A DNA stretch of 64,000 bases from an uncultured Isoptericola sp. (GTDB lineage Bacteria; Actinomycetota; Actinomycetes; Actinomycetales; Cellulomonadaceae): NCBI GenBank assembly GCA_947497265.1, contig CANMFP010000004.1:62001-126000 (forward strand). Direction: 5' to 3'. A program made the position numbers and the translations under genes. Position 1 is the stretch's first letter. Every line of letters starts with the position of its first letter. Positions 1 through 8,097 of this stretch are shown here, in pieces. The notes beneath the pieces are model-generated. The model was given only the letters and a program-made list of their open reading frames with translations, did no database searches and was not told where the DNA came from.

Positions 1-1
1 G

Positions 2-238
2 CCCGAACCGGCCCTGATGGTCGGCGTGCCCCTGGCGTTCGCGGTGCACGTCACGCTCGCGATGCTGCTGTTCGCGGTCTGGCCGTTCACCCGGCTGGTG
101 CACGCGTTCTCGGCGCCCGTGACGTACCCACTGCGCCCGTACATCGTCTACCGGTCTCGCGACGCCGCCACCGGTGGCGGGACCCGCGCCCCGCGTCCGG
201 GATGGGAACCGAGCACGGCACGGAGGAAGCAGCGATGA
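2..238 (+). CDS. narI: NarI, nitrate reductase gamma subunit (3' end only)
   Basis: The 5' part lies outside the window; about 78 C-terminal residues are visible. NarI is the membrane cytochrome b subunit that passes quinol electrons to NarGH. The visible part holds the end of a transmembrane helix (LAFAVHVTLAMLLFAVWPF) followed by a stretch ending in RPYIVYRSRD, which is the characteristic C-terminal region of NarI where it contacts the cytoplasmic subunits. The stop overlaps the ATG of narK (ATGA), so the two are translationally coupled. The haem-ligand histidines would lie upstream and cannot be checked. The following narK and molybdopterin genes support the assignment. Confidence 0.85.
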   Translation, partial: PEPALMVGVPLAFAVHVTLAMLLFAVWPFTRLVHAFSAPVTYPLRPYIVYRSRDAATGGGTRAPRPGWEPSTARRKQR

Positions 239-1458
239 CGTCCGAGACCCACCCGGACCGGGCGCCCGCGAGCGCCACCGTACCTGGGTCGACGGCCCAG
301 CTCGCGCTGGCCACGGCCGGCTTCGCGATCTGCTTCTGGGCCTGGGCGCTGCTGAGCCCGCTCGGCAACAGCTACGGCCAGCTGTACTCCCTGTCGGACT
401 TCGAGGTGTCGGTGCTGGTCGCGGTGCCGGTGATCGTCGGCTCGCTCGGCCGCATCCCGGTGGGTGCGCTGACCGACCGGCTCGGTGCGCGCGTCATGTT
501 CCCGCTGGCCTCCGCGCTGACGATCGTGCCCGTGCTGTTCATCGGGTTCGTCGCCGACAGCCTCTTGTGGCTGCTGATCGGCGGGTTCTTCCTCGGGCTG
601 GGCGGGACGACCTTCGCCATCGGCGTCCCGTTCGTCAACGGCTGGTACCCGCCGGCCCGTCGCGGGACGGCGATCGGCATCTTCGGCGCGGGGATGGGCG
701 GCACGGCGGTGGCCGCGTTCTCGACGGTGCCGATCCGCGACGCGTGGGGCGACGGCGCCCCCTTCCTCATCGTCTCGGCCGCGCTGGCCGTCTTCGCGGT
801 GGTCTCGCGCGTGGCGCTGCACGAGGCGCCGGCCTGGGCACCGGGCAGCGGTGGCGGGATGCTCGCCCGTACCTGGGCGATCGTCCGTCTGCCCGCGACG
901 CTGCAGCTGTCCTGGCTGTACGCCATCGGGTTCGGCGGCTTCGTCGCGTTCTCGGTGTACCTGCCGACGTTCCTCGAGAACGCCTATGGCCTGGAGCCGT
1001 CGGACGCGTCGTTCCGGACGGCGGGATTCGTGGTGCTCGCCGTGGTGATGCGCCCGGTGGGCGGCGGCCTGTCGGACAGGTTCGGCGGGGTCGCGGTCAA
1101 CGCGGCCTGCTACGCCGTCGTCGCGGTGTTCGCCGCCGTGATCGTGCTCCAGCCGGCGCTGATGCCCGGTGCGACGATCGCGTTCCTGGGGATGGCCGCC
1201 GGGTTGGGCGCCTCGTCGGGAGCGACGTTCGCACTGGTGGCGAAGATGGCGCCGGCGGACAAGGTCGGCGGGGTGACCGGCGTCGTCGGCGCGGCCGGTG
1301 GCCTCGGCGGGTTCATCCCACCGCTGATCATGGGCGCGGTGTACAGCGCGGACGGCACCTACGACCTCGGCTTCGGCCTGCTGGCGGTGACGACCCTGCT
1401 CACGCTGCTGGTCACGCTGGGGCCGGTGCGACGCCGCGTCCGTGCGCAGGCACGGTGA
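235..1458 (+). CDS. narK: NarK-type nitrate/nitrite MFS transporter
   Basis: A 407-residue major-facilitator protein with about 12 hydrophobic segments. It probably imports nitrate or exports nitrite for the adjacent respiratory nitrate reductase. The loop 2-3 MFS motif is present (GRIPVGALTDRLGAR), and the stretch FVNGWYPPARRGTAIGIFG resembles the glycine-rich signature of nitrate porters. The ATG at 235 is chosen over upstream in-frame codons because GGAGG lies about 10 bases ahead of it and it overlaps the narI stop. Direction of transport and nitrate versus nitrite preference cannot be read from sequence. Confidence 0.88.
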   Translation: MTSETHPDRAPASATVPGSTAQLALATAGFAICFWAWALLSPLGNSYGQLYSLSDFEVSVLVAVPVIVGSLGRIPVGALTDRLGARVMFPLASALTIVPVLFIGFVADSLLWLLIGGFFLGLGGTTFAIGVPFVNGWYPPARRGTAIGIFGAGMGGTAVAAFSTVPIRDAWGDGAPFLIVSAALAVFAVVSRVALHEAPAWAPGSGGGMLARTWAIVRLPATLQLSWLYAIGFGGFVAFSVYLPTFLENAYGLEPSDASFRTAGFVVLAVVMRPVGGGLSDRFGGVAVNAACYAVVAVFAAVIVLQPALMPGATIAFLGMAAGLGASSGATFALVAKMAPADKVGGVTGVVGAAGGLGGFIPPLIMGAVYSADGTYDLGFGLLAVTTLLTLLVTLGPVRRRVRAQAR

Positions 1459-1532
1459 TCTCACCGGCACGGTCGACACGCTGTGAGGTCGGTGCTGCAC
1501 GGGCGACACATCCGCCGCCTACGGTGGCGGGC

Positions 1533-2828
1533 ATGACCGGTCCGACGCCGCGCACCATCGCCGAGCACCTCGCGGCGACGCTGGCTCGCGTGCACCCGCT
1601 CGAGACGACCGGCGTCCGGCTGGACGCGGAGGGCGTGCTCGGGCTCGTCCTCGCCCGCGACGTCGTGGCGGTCGCACCGGTGCCGGCCTTCGACAACTCC
1701 GCGATGGACGGCTACGCGGTGCGGCTCACCGACCTGCCCGACGACGGCGCGCAGGTCACGCTGCCGGTGCTGGCCGACATCCGTCCCGGCCACCCCGCCG
1801 GTGTTGTGGGCGCGATCTCTGGTCCGTTCTGCCCCGCTTCAGAGGACACATCGGGCCAGGAACTGCGCCCGCAGCCATGGGGCGCGGTGCGGATCATGAC
1901 CGGGGCTCCCCTGCCCCACGGGTACGACGCCGTCGTCCCCGTCGAGCGGACCTCGACCGGCCGGTTCGTCGCGGGCCGCCCGACGACGGAGCGGTCCGTC
2001 ACCCTGGGCCGCCAGCACCGCGACCACGTGCGCCGCGCCGGGACCGACCTCGCCGCCGGTGACCTGGTCGCCGCCGCCGGCGCCGTCGTCACCCCGGGTG
2101 CCCTCGCCGCGTCCGCCGCCGCGGGTCTCACGACGCTGCCCGTGCACCGGCGCCCCCGCGTCGCGGTCGTCTCGACCGGCTCCGAGCTCGCCGGCCTCGG
2201 GTCGACCGCCCCGGGCACGATCCCGGACTCGAACTCGCTCATGCTGGCCGCCCTGGCCCGCGCGGCGGGCGCCGACGTCGTGCGCGTGGGCGCCGTGCCG
2301 GACGACCCCGGTGCGCTGACCGCCGTCCTCGACCGCGTGACCGGCGACGCCGACCTGATCGTCACCTCGGGTGGCGTCTCGGCGGGCGCCAGCGACGTGG
2401 TCCGCGAGGTGCTCGCGGCGGGGACCGCCCAGCACGTCGACGTCGCCGCGGTCGCCATGCGTCCCGGCCGCCCGCAGGCGCTGGCCACCTGGCGTGGCGT
2501 GCCGTGGGTCGCCGTGCCCGGCAACCCCGTCAGCGCCCTCGTGTCGTTCACGCTCTTCGCGCGGCCCGCGGTGCACCGCCTCGGCGGGCGCCGCGGCCTG
2601 CCGCACGACCGCACGGCGCGGGCGGCGCGCGGCTGGGCCAGCCCGGCGGGCGCCGAGCAGGTGCTCCCCGTCATCACCGGGCACGACGGCGTCGCCCCGG
2701 CCGCGCACGACGGTCACCACCTGTCCGCCCTCCCGACGGCCGACGCGCTGGCCGTCGTTCCCGCCGACGTCACGCGGGTCGCTCCCGGCGACGAGGTCAC
2801 GGTCCTCCCGCTCGGGGACGACGCATGA
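1533..2828 (+). CDS. moeA: Molybdopterin molybdenumtransferase MoeA
   Basis: A 431-residue MoeA, which inserts molybdate into adenylylated molybdopterin. The N-terminal region has DNSAMDGYAV, the central part RIMTGAPLP and DAVVPVERT, then the MoCF-binding fold with STGSEL, DSNS and TSGGVSAG, and a C-terminal domain after VPGNPVSALVSF. The stop overlaps the mobA ATG (ATGAGG). Residues about 91-116 (bases 1803-1880) lie where family members usually have a much shorter linker, and their codons include GTT, TCT, GCT, TCA, ACA, GAA and CCA, rare in the rest of the gene. The frame stays open and conserved motifs resume straight after, so the protein is probably functional. Confidence 0.93.
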   Translation: MTGPTPRTIAEHLAATLARVHPLETTGVRLDAEGVLGLVLARDVVAVAPVPAFDNSAMDGYAVRLTDLPDDGAQVTLPVLADIRPGHPAGVVGAISGPFCPASEDTSGQELRPQPWGAVRIMTGAPLPHGYDAVVPVERTSTGRFVAGRPTTERSVTLGRQHRDHVRRAGTDLAAGDLVAAAGAVVTPGALAASAAAGLTTLPVHRRPRVAVVSTGSELAGLGSTAPGTIPDSNSLMLAALARAAGADVVRVGAVPDDPGALTAVLDRVTGDADLIVTSGGVSAGASDVVREVLAAGTAQHVDVAAVAMRPGRPQALATWRGVPWVAVPGNPVSALVSFTLFARPAVHRLGGRRGLPHDRTARAARGWASPAGAEQVLPVITGHDGVAPAAHDGHHLSALPTADALAVVPADVTRVAPGDEVTVLPLGDDA

Positions 2829-3433
2829 GGTACGACGCCGTGATCCTCGCCGGCGGTCGTGCCACGCGGCTGGGCGGCACCCCCAAGCCGGGCATCGTCG
2901 TCGGGGGCGCGTCGCTGCTCGACCACGCGCTGGCCGCCACCGCCGAGGCCGAGTCGACCGCCGTCGTCGGCCCCCGGGACGCCGTCGCGCAGCCCCGCTG
3001 CTCGCTCGTCGTCACCCGAGAGGACCCGCCGTTCGGCGGGCCCGTGGCGGGACTCGACGCGGGGTTGCGCGCGCTCGACCGACCCGGTGCGCCGCCCTGG
3101 GTCCTGCTGCTCGCCGTCGACGTCCCCGGGGCGGCGGCCGCCGTACCCGCCCTGTGCGCCGCCCTCAGCGACGAACCCGACGCCGACGGCGCCCACCTGG
3201 TGCGCGCGGACCGCGCCCAGTGGCTCGTCGGGATCTACCGGCGGGCCGCGCTGGGAGCGGCGCTGCGAGCGGTCGACCCGCACGGCGCAGCGGTCCGCAG
3301 GCTCGTCGCGTCGATGCGGCTGATCACCGTGCCGGACGAGACGGGGACGAGCGACGACGTCGACACCTGGGAGGATGTGAACAGGCTCACCGCGCGGCAC
3401 GCGGTAGGCCACACCGAGGAGGGAGAACGATGA
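2825..3433 (+). CDS. mobA: MobA-like molybdenum cofactor guanylyltransferase
   Basis: A 202-residue nucleotidyltransferase that would transfer GMP from GTP to molybdopterin to give the bis-MGD cofactor used by nitrate reductase. The N-terminus carries the family nucleotide-binding motif (LAGGRATRLGGTPKPG), followed by FGGPVAGLDAG and a metal-binding-type LLLAVDVPG. The start overlaps the moeA stop, and the stop overlaps the ATG of the next gene, so expression is coupled. Sequence alone does not exclude the related CTP-using MocA activity; the nitrate reductase setting favours GTP. Confidence 0.86.
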   Translation: MRYDAVILAGGRATRLGGTPKPGIVVGGASLLDHALAATAEAESTAVVGPRDAVAQPRCSLVVTREDPPFGGPVAGLDAGLRALDRPGAPPWVLLLAVDVPGAAAAVPALCAALSDEPDADGAHLVRADRAQWLVGIYRRAALGAALRAVDPHGAAVRRLVASMRLITVPDETGTSDDVDTWEDVNRLTARHAVGHTEEGER

Positions 3434-3702
3434 CCCAGGACACCGCCGACGTGCTGGCACGTTGGGTCGAGGCCCTCGAGGCCGAGCTCGAGCTGCCCGC
3501 CGGCAGCGTCGACCTCCACGAGATCCTCGACCTGGCCCGGGACGCCGCGCACCACGTCGCCCGGCCCGCCGCCCCCGTGACCACCTACCTCGTCGGCTAC
3601 GCGCGCGGGCTCGCGGCGGCGTCCAGCCGCCCCACCCCGGACGACGTCGTCGCCGAGCGCGCCTCCCGCCTCGCGCTGGGCTGGCAGCCCGACCGGACCT
3701 GA
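3430..3702 (+). CDS. Small DUF6457-type protein in the Moco operon
   Basis: A 90-residue soluble, acidic, helical protein with no signal peptide, membrane span or cysteine cluster. It resembles the short DUF6457-type domain found in actinobacteria next to, or fused to the C-terminus of, MobA; this match is from memory of the family and was not tested. The ATG overlaps the mobA stop (ATGA), and the end is 9 bases before the moaA GTG. A helper role for MobA or molybdoenzyme maturation is inferred from position only. Confidence 0.7.
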   Translation: MTQDTADVLARWVEALEAELELPAGSVDLHEILDLARDAAHHVARPAAPVTTYLVGYARGLAAASSRPTPDDVVAERASRLALGWQPDRT

Positions 3703-3711
3703 GGAGGCACC

Positions 3712-4794
3712 GTGCCCCCCGTCGACCTCGGGATCCCCGCGATCCCCACTCCCTGGCAGGACGCCGTGCTGCCCACCGACCGGCCCACCACGGGCGGCCT
3801 GGTGGACCGCTACGGGCGCACGGCCACAGACCTCCGCGTCTCCCTGACCGACCGCTGCAACCTGCGCTGCACGTACTGCATGCCCGCCGAGGGCCTGCCC
3901 GCCCTGCCGAAGGACTCGGTCATGACTCGCGCGGAGATCGCGCGGCTCGTCGGCGTCGCGACGGGTGAGCTCGGGGTGCGCCAGGTGCGCTTCACCGGCG
4001 GAGAGCCCCTGCTGCGTCGCGACCTGGTCGAGGTCGTGCGCGACGTGGCCGCCCTGGAGCACCGGCCGGAGATCAGCCTGACCACCAACGCGGTCGGGCT
4101 CGACTCGCGGGCCGACGCCCTGCGCGACGCCGGGCTGGACCGCGTCAACGTCTCCCTGGACACCCTGGACCCGGACACGTTCGCCACCCTCGCCCGGCGC
4201 CCGTTCCTCGAGCGCACCCTCGCGGGGATCGACGCCGCCGCCCGCGTGTTCGACCTGGTCAAGATCAACGCCGTGCTGGTGCGCGGGGTCAACCTCGACC
4301 ACGCCGCAGACCTGCTGGCCTGGTCGCTGGAGCGCGGGTTCGAGCTGCGCTTCATCGAGCAGATGCCCCTGGACGCCGACCACTCGTGGGACCGGGCCGC
4401 CATGGTGACCGCGGCGGAGGTGCGGGAGCTTCTGGGTCGCCGCTTCACGCTGGCGCCCGACGACGAGCCCCGCGACGGCGCTCCGGCGGAACGGTTCACG
4501 GTCCGCTCGCCCGCGACCGGCGCGCTGCTCGGCCGGGTCGGCATCATCGCGTCGGTCACCGAGCCGTTCTGCGCCGACTGCCGCCGCACCCGCCTCACCG
4601 CGGAGGGCGGCGTGCGCGACTGCCTGTTCGCGCACGACGAGTCGGACCTCCTCGGCCCGCTGCGCGCGGGCGCCTCCGACGCCGAGCTGGCCGACCTGTG
4701 GCGCACCGCCATGTGGGGCAAGGGCGCCGGGCACGGCATGGACGACCCGTCCTTCACGCAGCCGGAACGAACCATGAGCGCGATCGGAGGCTAG
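3712..4794 (+). CDS. moaA: GTP 3',8-cyclase MoaA (radical SAM)
   Basis: A 360-residue radical-SAM enzyme for the first step of molybdenum cofactor synthesis, making the cPMP precursor from GTP together with MoaC. The N-terminal Fe-S cluster motif is C49xxxC53xxC56 within TDRCNLRCTYCMP, followed by FTGGEPLLRRDL. The C-terminal cluster site is CADC with a later cysteine in RDCLF. The protein ends in Gly-Gly, a feature important for MoaA activity. The GTG start is preceded by GAGGAGG. No moaC or moaE is in the window, so these must be encoded elsewhere. Confidence 0.95.
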   Translation: MPPVDLGIPAIPTPWQDAVLPTDRPTTGGLVDRYGRTATDLRVSLTDRCNLRCTYCMPAEGLPALPKDSVMTRAEIARLVGVATGELGVRQVRFTGGEPLLRRDLVEVVRDVAALEHRPEISLTTNAVGLDSRADALRDAGLDRVNVSLDTLDPDTFATLARRPFLERTLAGIDAAARVFDLVKINAVLVRGVNLDHAADLLAWSLERGFELRFIEQMPLDADHSWDRAAMVTAAEVRELLGRRFTLAPDDEPRDGAPAERFTVRSPATGALLGRVGIIASVTEPFCADCRRTRLTAEGGVRDCLFAHDESDLLGPLRAGASDAELADLWRTAMWGKGAGHGMDDPSFTQPERTMSAIGG

Positions 4795-4797
4795 AGC

Positions 4798-5040
4798 ATG
4801 GTGGAGCTGCGATACTTCGCCGCCGCCCGAGCGGCCCTGGGACGCTCGACCGACACGATGGACGTACCCGACGGCGCAACCGTCGGTGACGTCGTCGGGC
4901 ACCTCACCGGCGCCTCCCCCGAGGCCGGACCGGTGCTGGCTCGCTGCGCCGTGCTGCTGGACGGGCGCCGTGCCGCGCCGACCGACGTCGTGCCGGACGG
5001 GTCACGGGTCGACCTGCTGCCACCCTTCGCCGGCGGCTGA
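4798..5040 (+). CDS. moaD: MoaD, molybdopterin synthase small subunit
   Basis: An 80-residue ubiquitin-fold sulfur carrier that ends in FAGG. The terminal Gly-Gly is adenylylated and thiocarboxylated so that MoaD can donate sulfur to the MoaE subunit. It starts 3 bases after moaA. Its last 39 bases overlap the 3' end of the convergent moeB gene, whose product is the expected activating enzyme for this very protein. With both stops inside the overlap there is no room for a conventional terminator. Confidence 0.9.
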   Translation: MVELRYFAAARAALGRSTDTMDVPDGATVGDVVGHLTGASPEAGPVLARCAVLLDGRRAAPTDVVPDGSRVDLLPPFAGG

Positions 5041-6117
5041 CGCTGCCGAGATATCGAGAGATCGGGGTTCGACGGCCGTCCAACCGTCGTCCGCGAGCAG
5101 TGCGGCAGCCCCGCGCGACCGCAGGCCGTACGGGCACACGACGATGACGGGGCCGTCCTTCGGATGAGCCGCCAGCTCCGGCGGGTACTCCCCCGCCGCG
5201 AGGTCCTCGAGCCGCGCCCACACGGACCCCTCGGGCCTGCCGCCGGCCACGAGCGACACGTCCACCACCAGCACCCCCTCTTCCACCTCACGACCGACGG
5301 GGCCGGGGCCTTCGGACCTCAGCGCCGCAGCGGTGGGCGGCTCGACCCCCGACGCAAGCGGAGCCAACCGCACCTCGTCCCAGGCCGACGTCCGTGCGTC
5401 GTACGACAGCAACCGGCCCAGCGCCGGCTCCCCCGTCCCGGTGAGCAGCTTGACAGCCTCCACCGCCATCGTGGCGCCGACGACGCCGCACGCCGGTGAG
5501 AGCACCCCGACGGTCTCGCAGGACTCGCCCTCGGCGGACGGCTGCGGGCCGAACACGTCCGGGTAGGTGATCGACCGGCCGTCCGGCGCCGCCGACCACC
5601 AGACGGCGACCTGTCCGTCCCAGCCCAGCACGCTCCCCCACACGACGGGCAGGCCCAACGCCGCCGCGGCGTCGGAGACGGCGTAGCGGGTGGCGAAGGT
5701 GTCGCAGCCGTCCACGACCACGTCGTACCCCGCGAGGACGCGACGAGCGTTCGCCTCGTCGAGGCGCTCGCGGTGCTCGACGACCCGCACCCCCGGGGCG
5801 AGGCGCCGCAGGGCGGCCGCGGCGGACGTCGTCTTGGGCGACCCGACGGTGCCCTCGCCGTGCAGCACCTGGCGCTGCAGGTTGGAGAGCTCCACGACGT
5901 CGTCGTCCACGACGCCCAGGGTGCCGACCCCGGCAGCGGCCAGGTACTGCAGCGCCGGCGAACCGAGGCCACCGGCACCGATCACCAGGACGCGCGCGCC
6001 GGCGAGCCGCTCCTGCGCCGCACGGCCGAAACCCTCGAGCAGGAGGTGCCGCGCGGTGCGCCGCCGCTCCTCGGCGGGCAGCGCGCCACGGGCCGGCACC
6101 ACCGGGTCGAGCGGCAC
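5002..6117 (-). CDS. moeB: MoeB-rhodanese fusion, MoaD adenylyl/sulfurtransferase
   Basis: A 371-residue fusion of an E1-like ThiF/MoeB domain (about residues 20-250) and a C-terminal rhodanese domain (about 270-371). The ATP site has [17 protein letters not shown], with [12 protein letters not shown] and [10 protein letters not shown] further on; a conserved cysteine lies in [10 protein letters not shown]. The rhodanese active-site loop is CPYGLRS. It would adenylate MoaD and pass on persulfide sulfur. The two CxxC pairs that bind zinc in E. coli MoeB are not seen. Start GTG overlaps the etfA stop by one base, with AAGGAG just upstream. Service to ThiS or another carrier is possible. Confidence 0.88.
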   Translation of the reverse strand: MPLDPVVPARGALPAEERRRTARHLLLEGFGRAAQERLAGARVLVIGAGGLGSPALQYLAAAGVGTLGVVDDDVVELSNLQRQVLHGEGTVGSPKTTSAAAALRRLAPGVRVVEHRERLDEANARRVLAGYDVVVDGCDTFATRYAVSDAAAALGLPVVWGSVLGWDGQVAVWWSAAPDGRSITYPDVFGPQPSAEGESCETVGVLSPACGVVGATMAVEAVKLLTGTGEPALGRLLSYDARTSAWDEVRLAPLASGVEPPTAAALRSEGPGPVGREVEEGVLVVDVSLVAGGRPEGSVWARLEDLAAGEYPPELAAHPKDGPVIVVCPYGLRSRGAAALLADDGWTAVEPRSLDISAASAAGEGWQQVDP

Positions 6118-7103
6118 TACTGCTCCTTGTGGGCCCGGATGATCTCAGCGGCCTGCGGGAGCACGTCGGCGAGGTCGCCGACGACGGCGAAGTCGCAGAT
6201 CTCGAAGATCGGCGCCTCCGGGTCGTTGTTGACCGCGACGACGACCTGGGAGGCCTGCATGCCGCCCCGGTGGTGCGGCGCGCCGGAGATGCCCGCGCCG
6301 ATGTACACGCGGGGCGCGACGGTGACGCCGGTCTGCCCGACGTAGCGGTCGAACCAGCCCTCGAACACGGCGTCCCGGGAGGCTCCGACGGCCGCGCCGA
6401 GCGCGTCGGCCAGCTCGGTGACCGGCCCGAAGTCTCCTCCGGTACCCCGGCCCCCGGCGACGACGACCGCCGCCTCCTCGAGGGTGGGGCGGGCCGCGTC
6501 ACGCTCGGTGGGGGTGCGCTCCACGACGGTCGGGACGACGCCGTCGACCGTCACGGCGAACCCTTCGACCACGGTGCTGACGGCGGCGTCCGCGGGCTGC
6601 GGGACCACGGAGTTGGCGCGGACCGTCACCACGGCCGCCGGGGTACGGACCACGCTCGTGGTGTCCCACGAGCCGGCGAAGACCCGCTTGCCGGCGACGA
6701 TCCGGCCCTCGTCGTCCTGCGTGACGCTCGCGGCGTCGATGACGACGCCGGCGCCGAGCTCGCGCGCGGTCAGCGCGGCGGCCTCCTTCGCGGTGAACGA
6801 CGACGGCGTCAGCACGACGTCGGCGTCGGTGAGCCGGACGGCGGCCGCGAGGGTCGCCGCGACCACGGCCGACAGGTGGCGGGCCTCGCCCTGCGCGGAC
6901 GGCGGGAGCTCGGCCTGGTGGACGGTCTCGACGCCGTGGGCGCCGAGCTGCGCGAGCACCTCGACGGTGGGGGCCTCGAGCGTGACGGCCTCGACGCGCC
7001 CCAGCGAGCGGCCGATCGTGAACAGCTCGAGGACGCTCGAGCGGACTTCCGTGGCGGGGTCGAGCAGGACCAGCACGGTGCGGTTGTGGGTAGGCGCAGG
7101 CAT
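6117..7103 (-). CDS. etfA: Electron transfer flavoprotein alpha subunit
   Basis: A 328-residue EtfA, the FAD-binding subunit of the heterodimer that carries electrons from acyl-CoA and other dehydrogenases to the respiratory chain. The C-terminal FAD domain shows [38 protein letters not shown] and [12 protein letters not shown]. The ATG at 7103 is chosen because the ETF fold begins at once (RTVLVLLDP) and etfB ends 14 bases upstream; the frame continues further 5' without recognisable sequence. It sits between etfB and moeB in one operon. Confidence 0.94.
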   Translation of the reverse strand: MPAPTHNRTVLVLLDPATEVRSSVLELFTIGRSLGRVEAVTLEAPTVEVLAQLGAHGVETVHQAELPPSAQGEARHLSAVVAATLAAAVRLTDADVVLTPSSFTAKEAAALTARELGAGVVIDAASVTQDDEGRIVAGKRVFAGSWDTTSVVRTPAAVVTVRANSVVPQPADAAVSTVVEGFAVTVDGVVPTVVERTPTERDAARPTLEEAAVVVAGGRGTGGDFGPVTELADALGAAVGASRDAVFEGWFDRYVGQTGVTVAPRVYIGAGISGAPHHRGGMQASQVVVAVNNDPEAPIFEICDFAVVGDLADVLPQAAEIIRAHKEQ

Positions 7104-7117
7104 GTCGGCGTCTCCGA

Positions 7118-7921
7118 TCAGACCAGGTCGTTGCGGATGAGGTACTCGGCCAGGGCCCGGCCGCCCGAGCCCTTGTCCTGGACGAGCTCGACCTCGGGCT
7201 TCTCCGGCCGCGGGGACGCCTGCGTCGTCTCGGTGCGCGCGCCGGCAGCACCCACCGCGGCCAGGTCGAGGTCCAGGTCGGCCGCGGACCACGTCTCGAT
7301 CTGCTTGGTGCGCGCGGCCATGATGCGCTTGAAGTTCGGGAACCGCGGGGTGTTCGCGGTGTCCGCGACGGACAGCACGGCGGGCAACGGTGCCGACAGC
7401 GTCTCGGTCGCCTCGTCCGTCTCACGGGTGACCTCGAGGGTCCCGCCGTCGACGGCGACCTTCTTCGCGAAGGTCACCGCGGGCCGGCCGAGCTCGGCGG
7501 CGAGCAGCGCGGGCACCACGGAGCCGAGCCCGTCGAGCGCCGCCATCCCGGTCACGACCAGGTCGACCGGGCCCTCGGTCTCGAGCCGGCGGACCGCGGC
7601 CGCCAGGGCCGCCGTCGTGCCGAAGTAGTCCGAGCCGGCCAGGGCGTCGTCGGAGACGCGGATGCCGCGGTCCACACCCATCTGGAAGGACTTGCGGACC
7701 GCGATGTCGCCCTCCGGCGGGGCCACCGTCACGGCGACGACCTCGCTGGCCTCGCGCTCGTCGTCGGGCAGGGCCTCGACGATCCGCAGCGCGGCCTCGA
7801 GCGCGTTCTCGTCGAGCTCGTTGAGGGTCCCCTCCGCCGGGTCACGCACGACGCGACAGTCCTCGAAACGCCGCTCGGCGTTGATGTCCGGCACGTACTT
7901 CACGAGAACGGCGATGCGCAC
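7118..7921 (-). CDS. etfB: Electron transfer flavoprotein beta subunit
   Basis: A 267-residue EtfB beginning MRIAVLVKYVPD from a GTG codon. It forms the AMP-binding half of ETF with EtfA. The family pattern is present: NELDENALEAALRI, DLVVTGMAALDGLGSVVP, and the recognition-loop region FPNFKRIMAARTKQIE. It is the first gene of etfB-etfA-moeB. The 176-base gap to the divergent glgX (7922-8097) should hold promoters for both; no clear operator was recognised there. Confidence 0.93.
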   Translation of the reverse strand: MRIAVLVKYVPDINAERRFEDCRVVRDPAEGTLNELDENALEAALRIVEALPDDEREASEVVAVTVAPPEGDIAVRKSFQMGVDRGIRVSDDALAGSDYFGTTAALAAAVRRLETEGPVDLVVTGMAALDGLGSVVPALLAAELGRPAVTFAKKVAVDGGTLEVTRETDEATETLSAPLPAVLSVADTANTPRFPNFKRIMAARTKQIETWSAADLDLDLAAVGAAGARTETTQASPRPEKPEVELVQDKGSGGRALAEYLIRNDLV

Positions 7922-8097
7922 GGGGAACCTTCCGATCCAGGTGCTCGACGGATGGACGCTGGCGACCAGGGGCCACCGGGGCCGAGCCTACTCGGCCCCG
8001 GCCGTGCGCTCCGCCGTCGTCCGCATGGCGTGACGCACCTCGACCTCGTGGCATGGCTCCGCTCGTCGCTGTCGGTGGCCTGGTCCAGGATGGGCCC

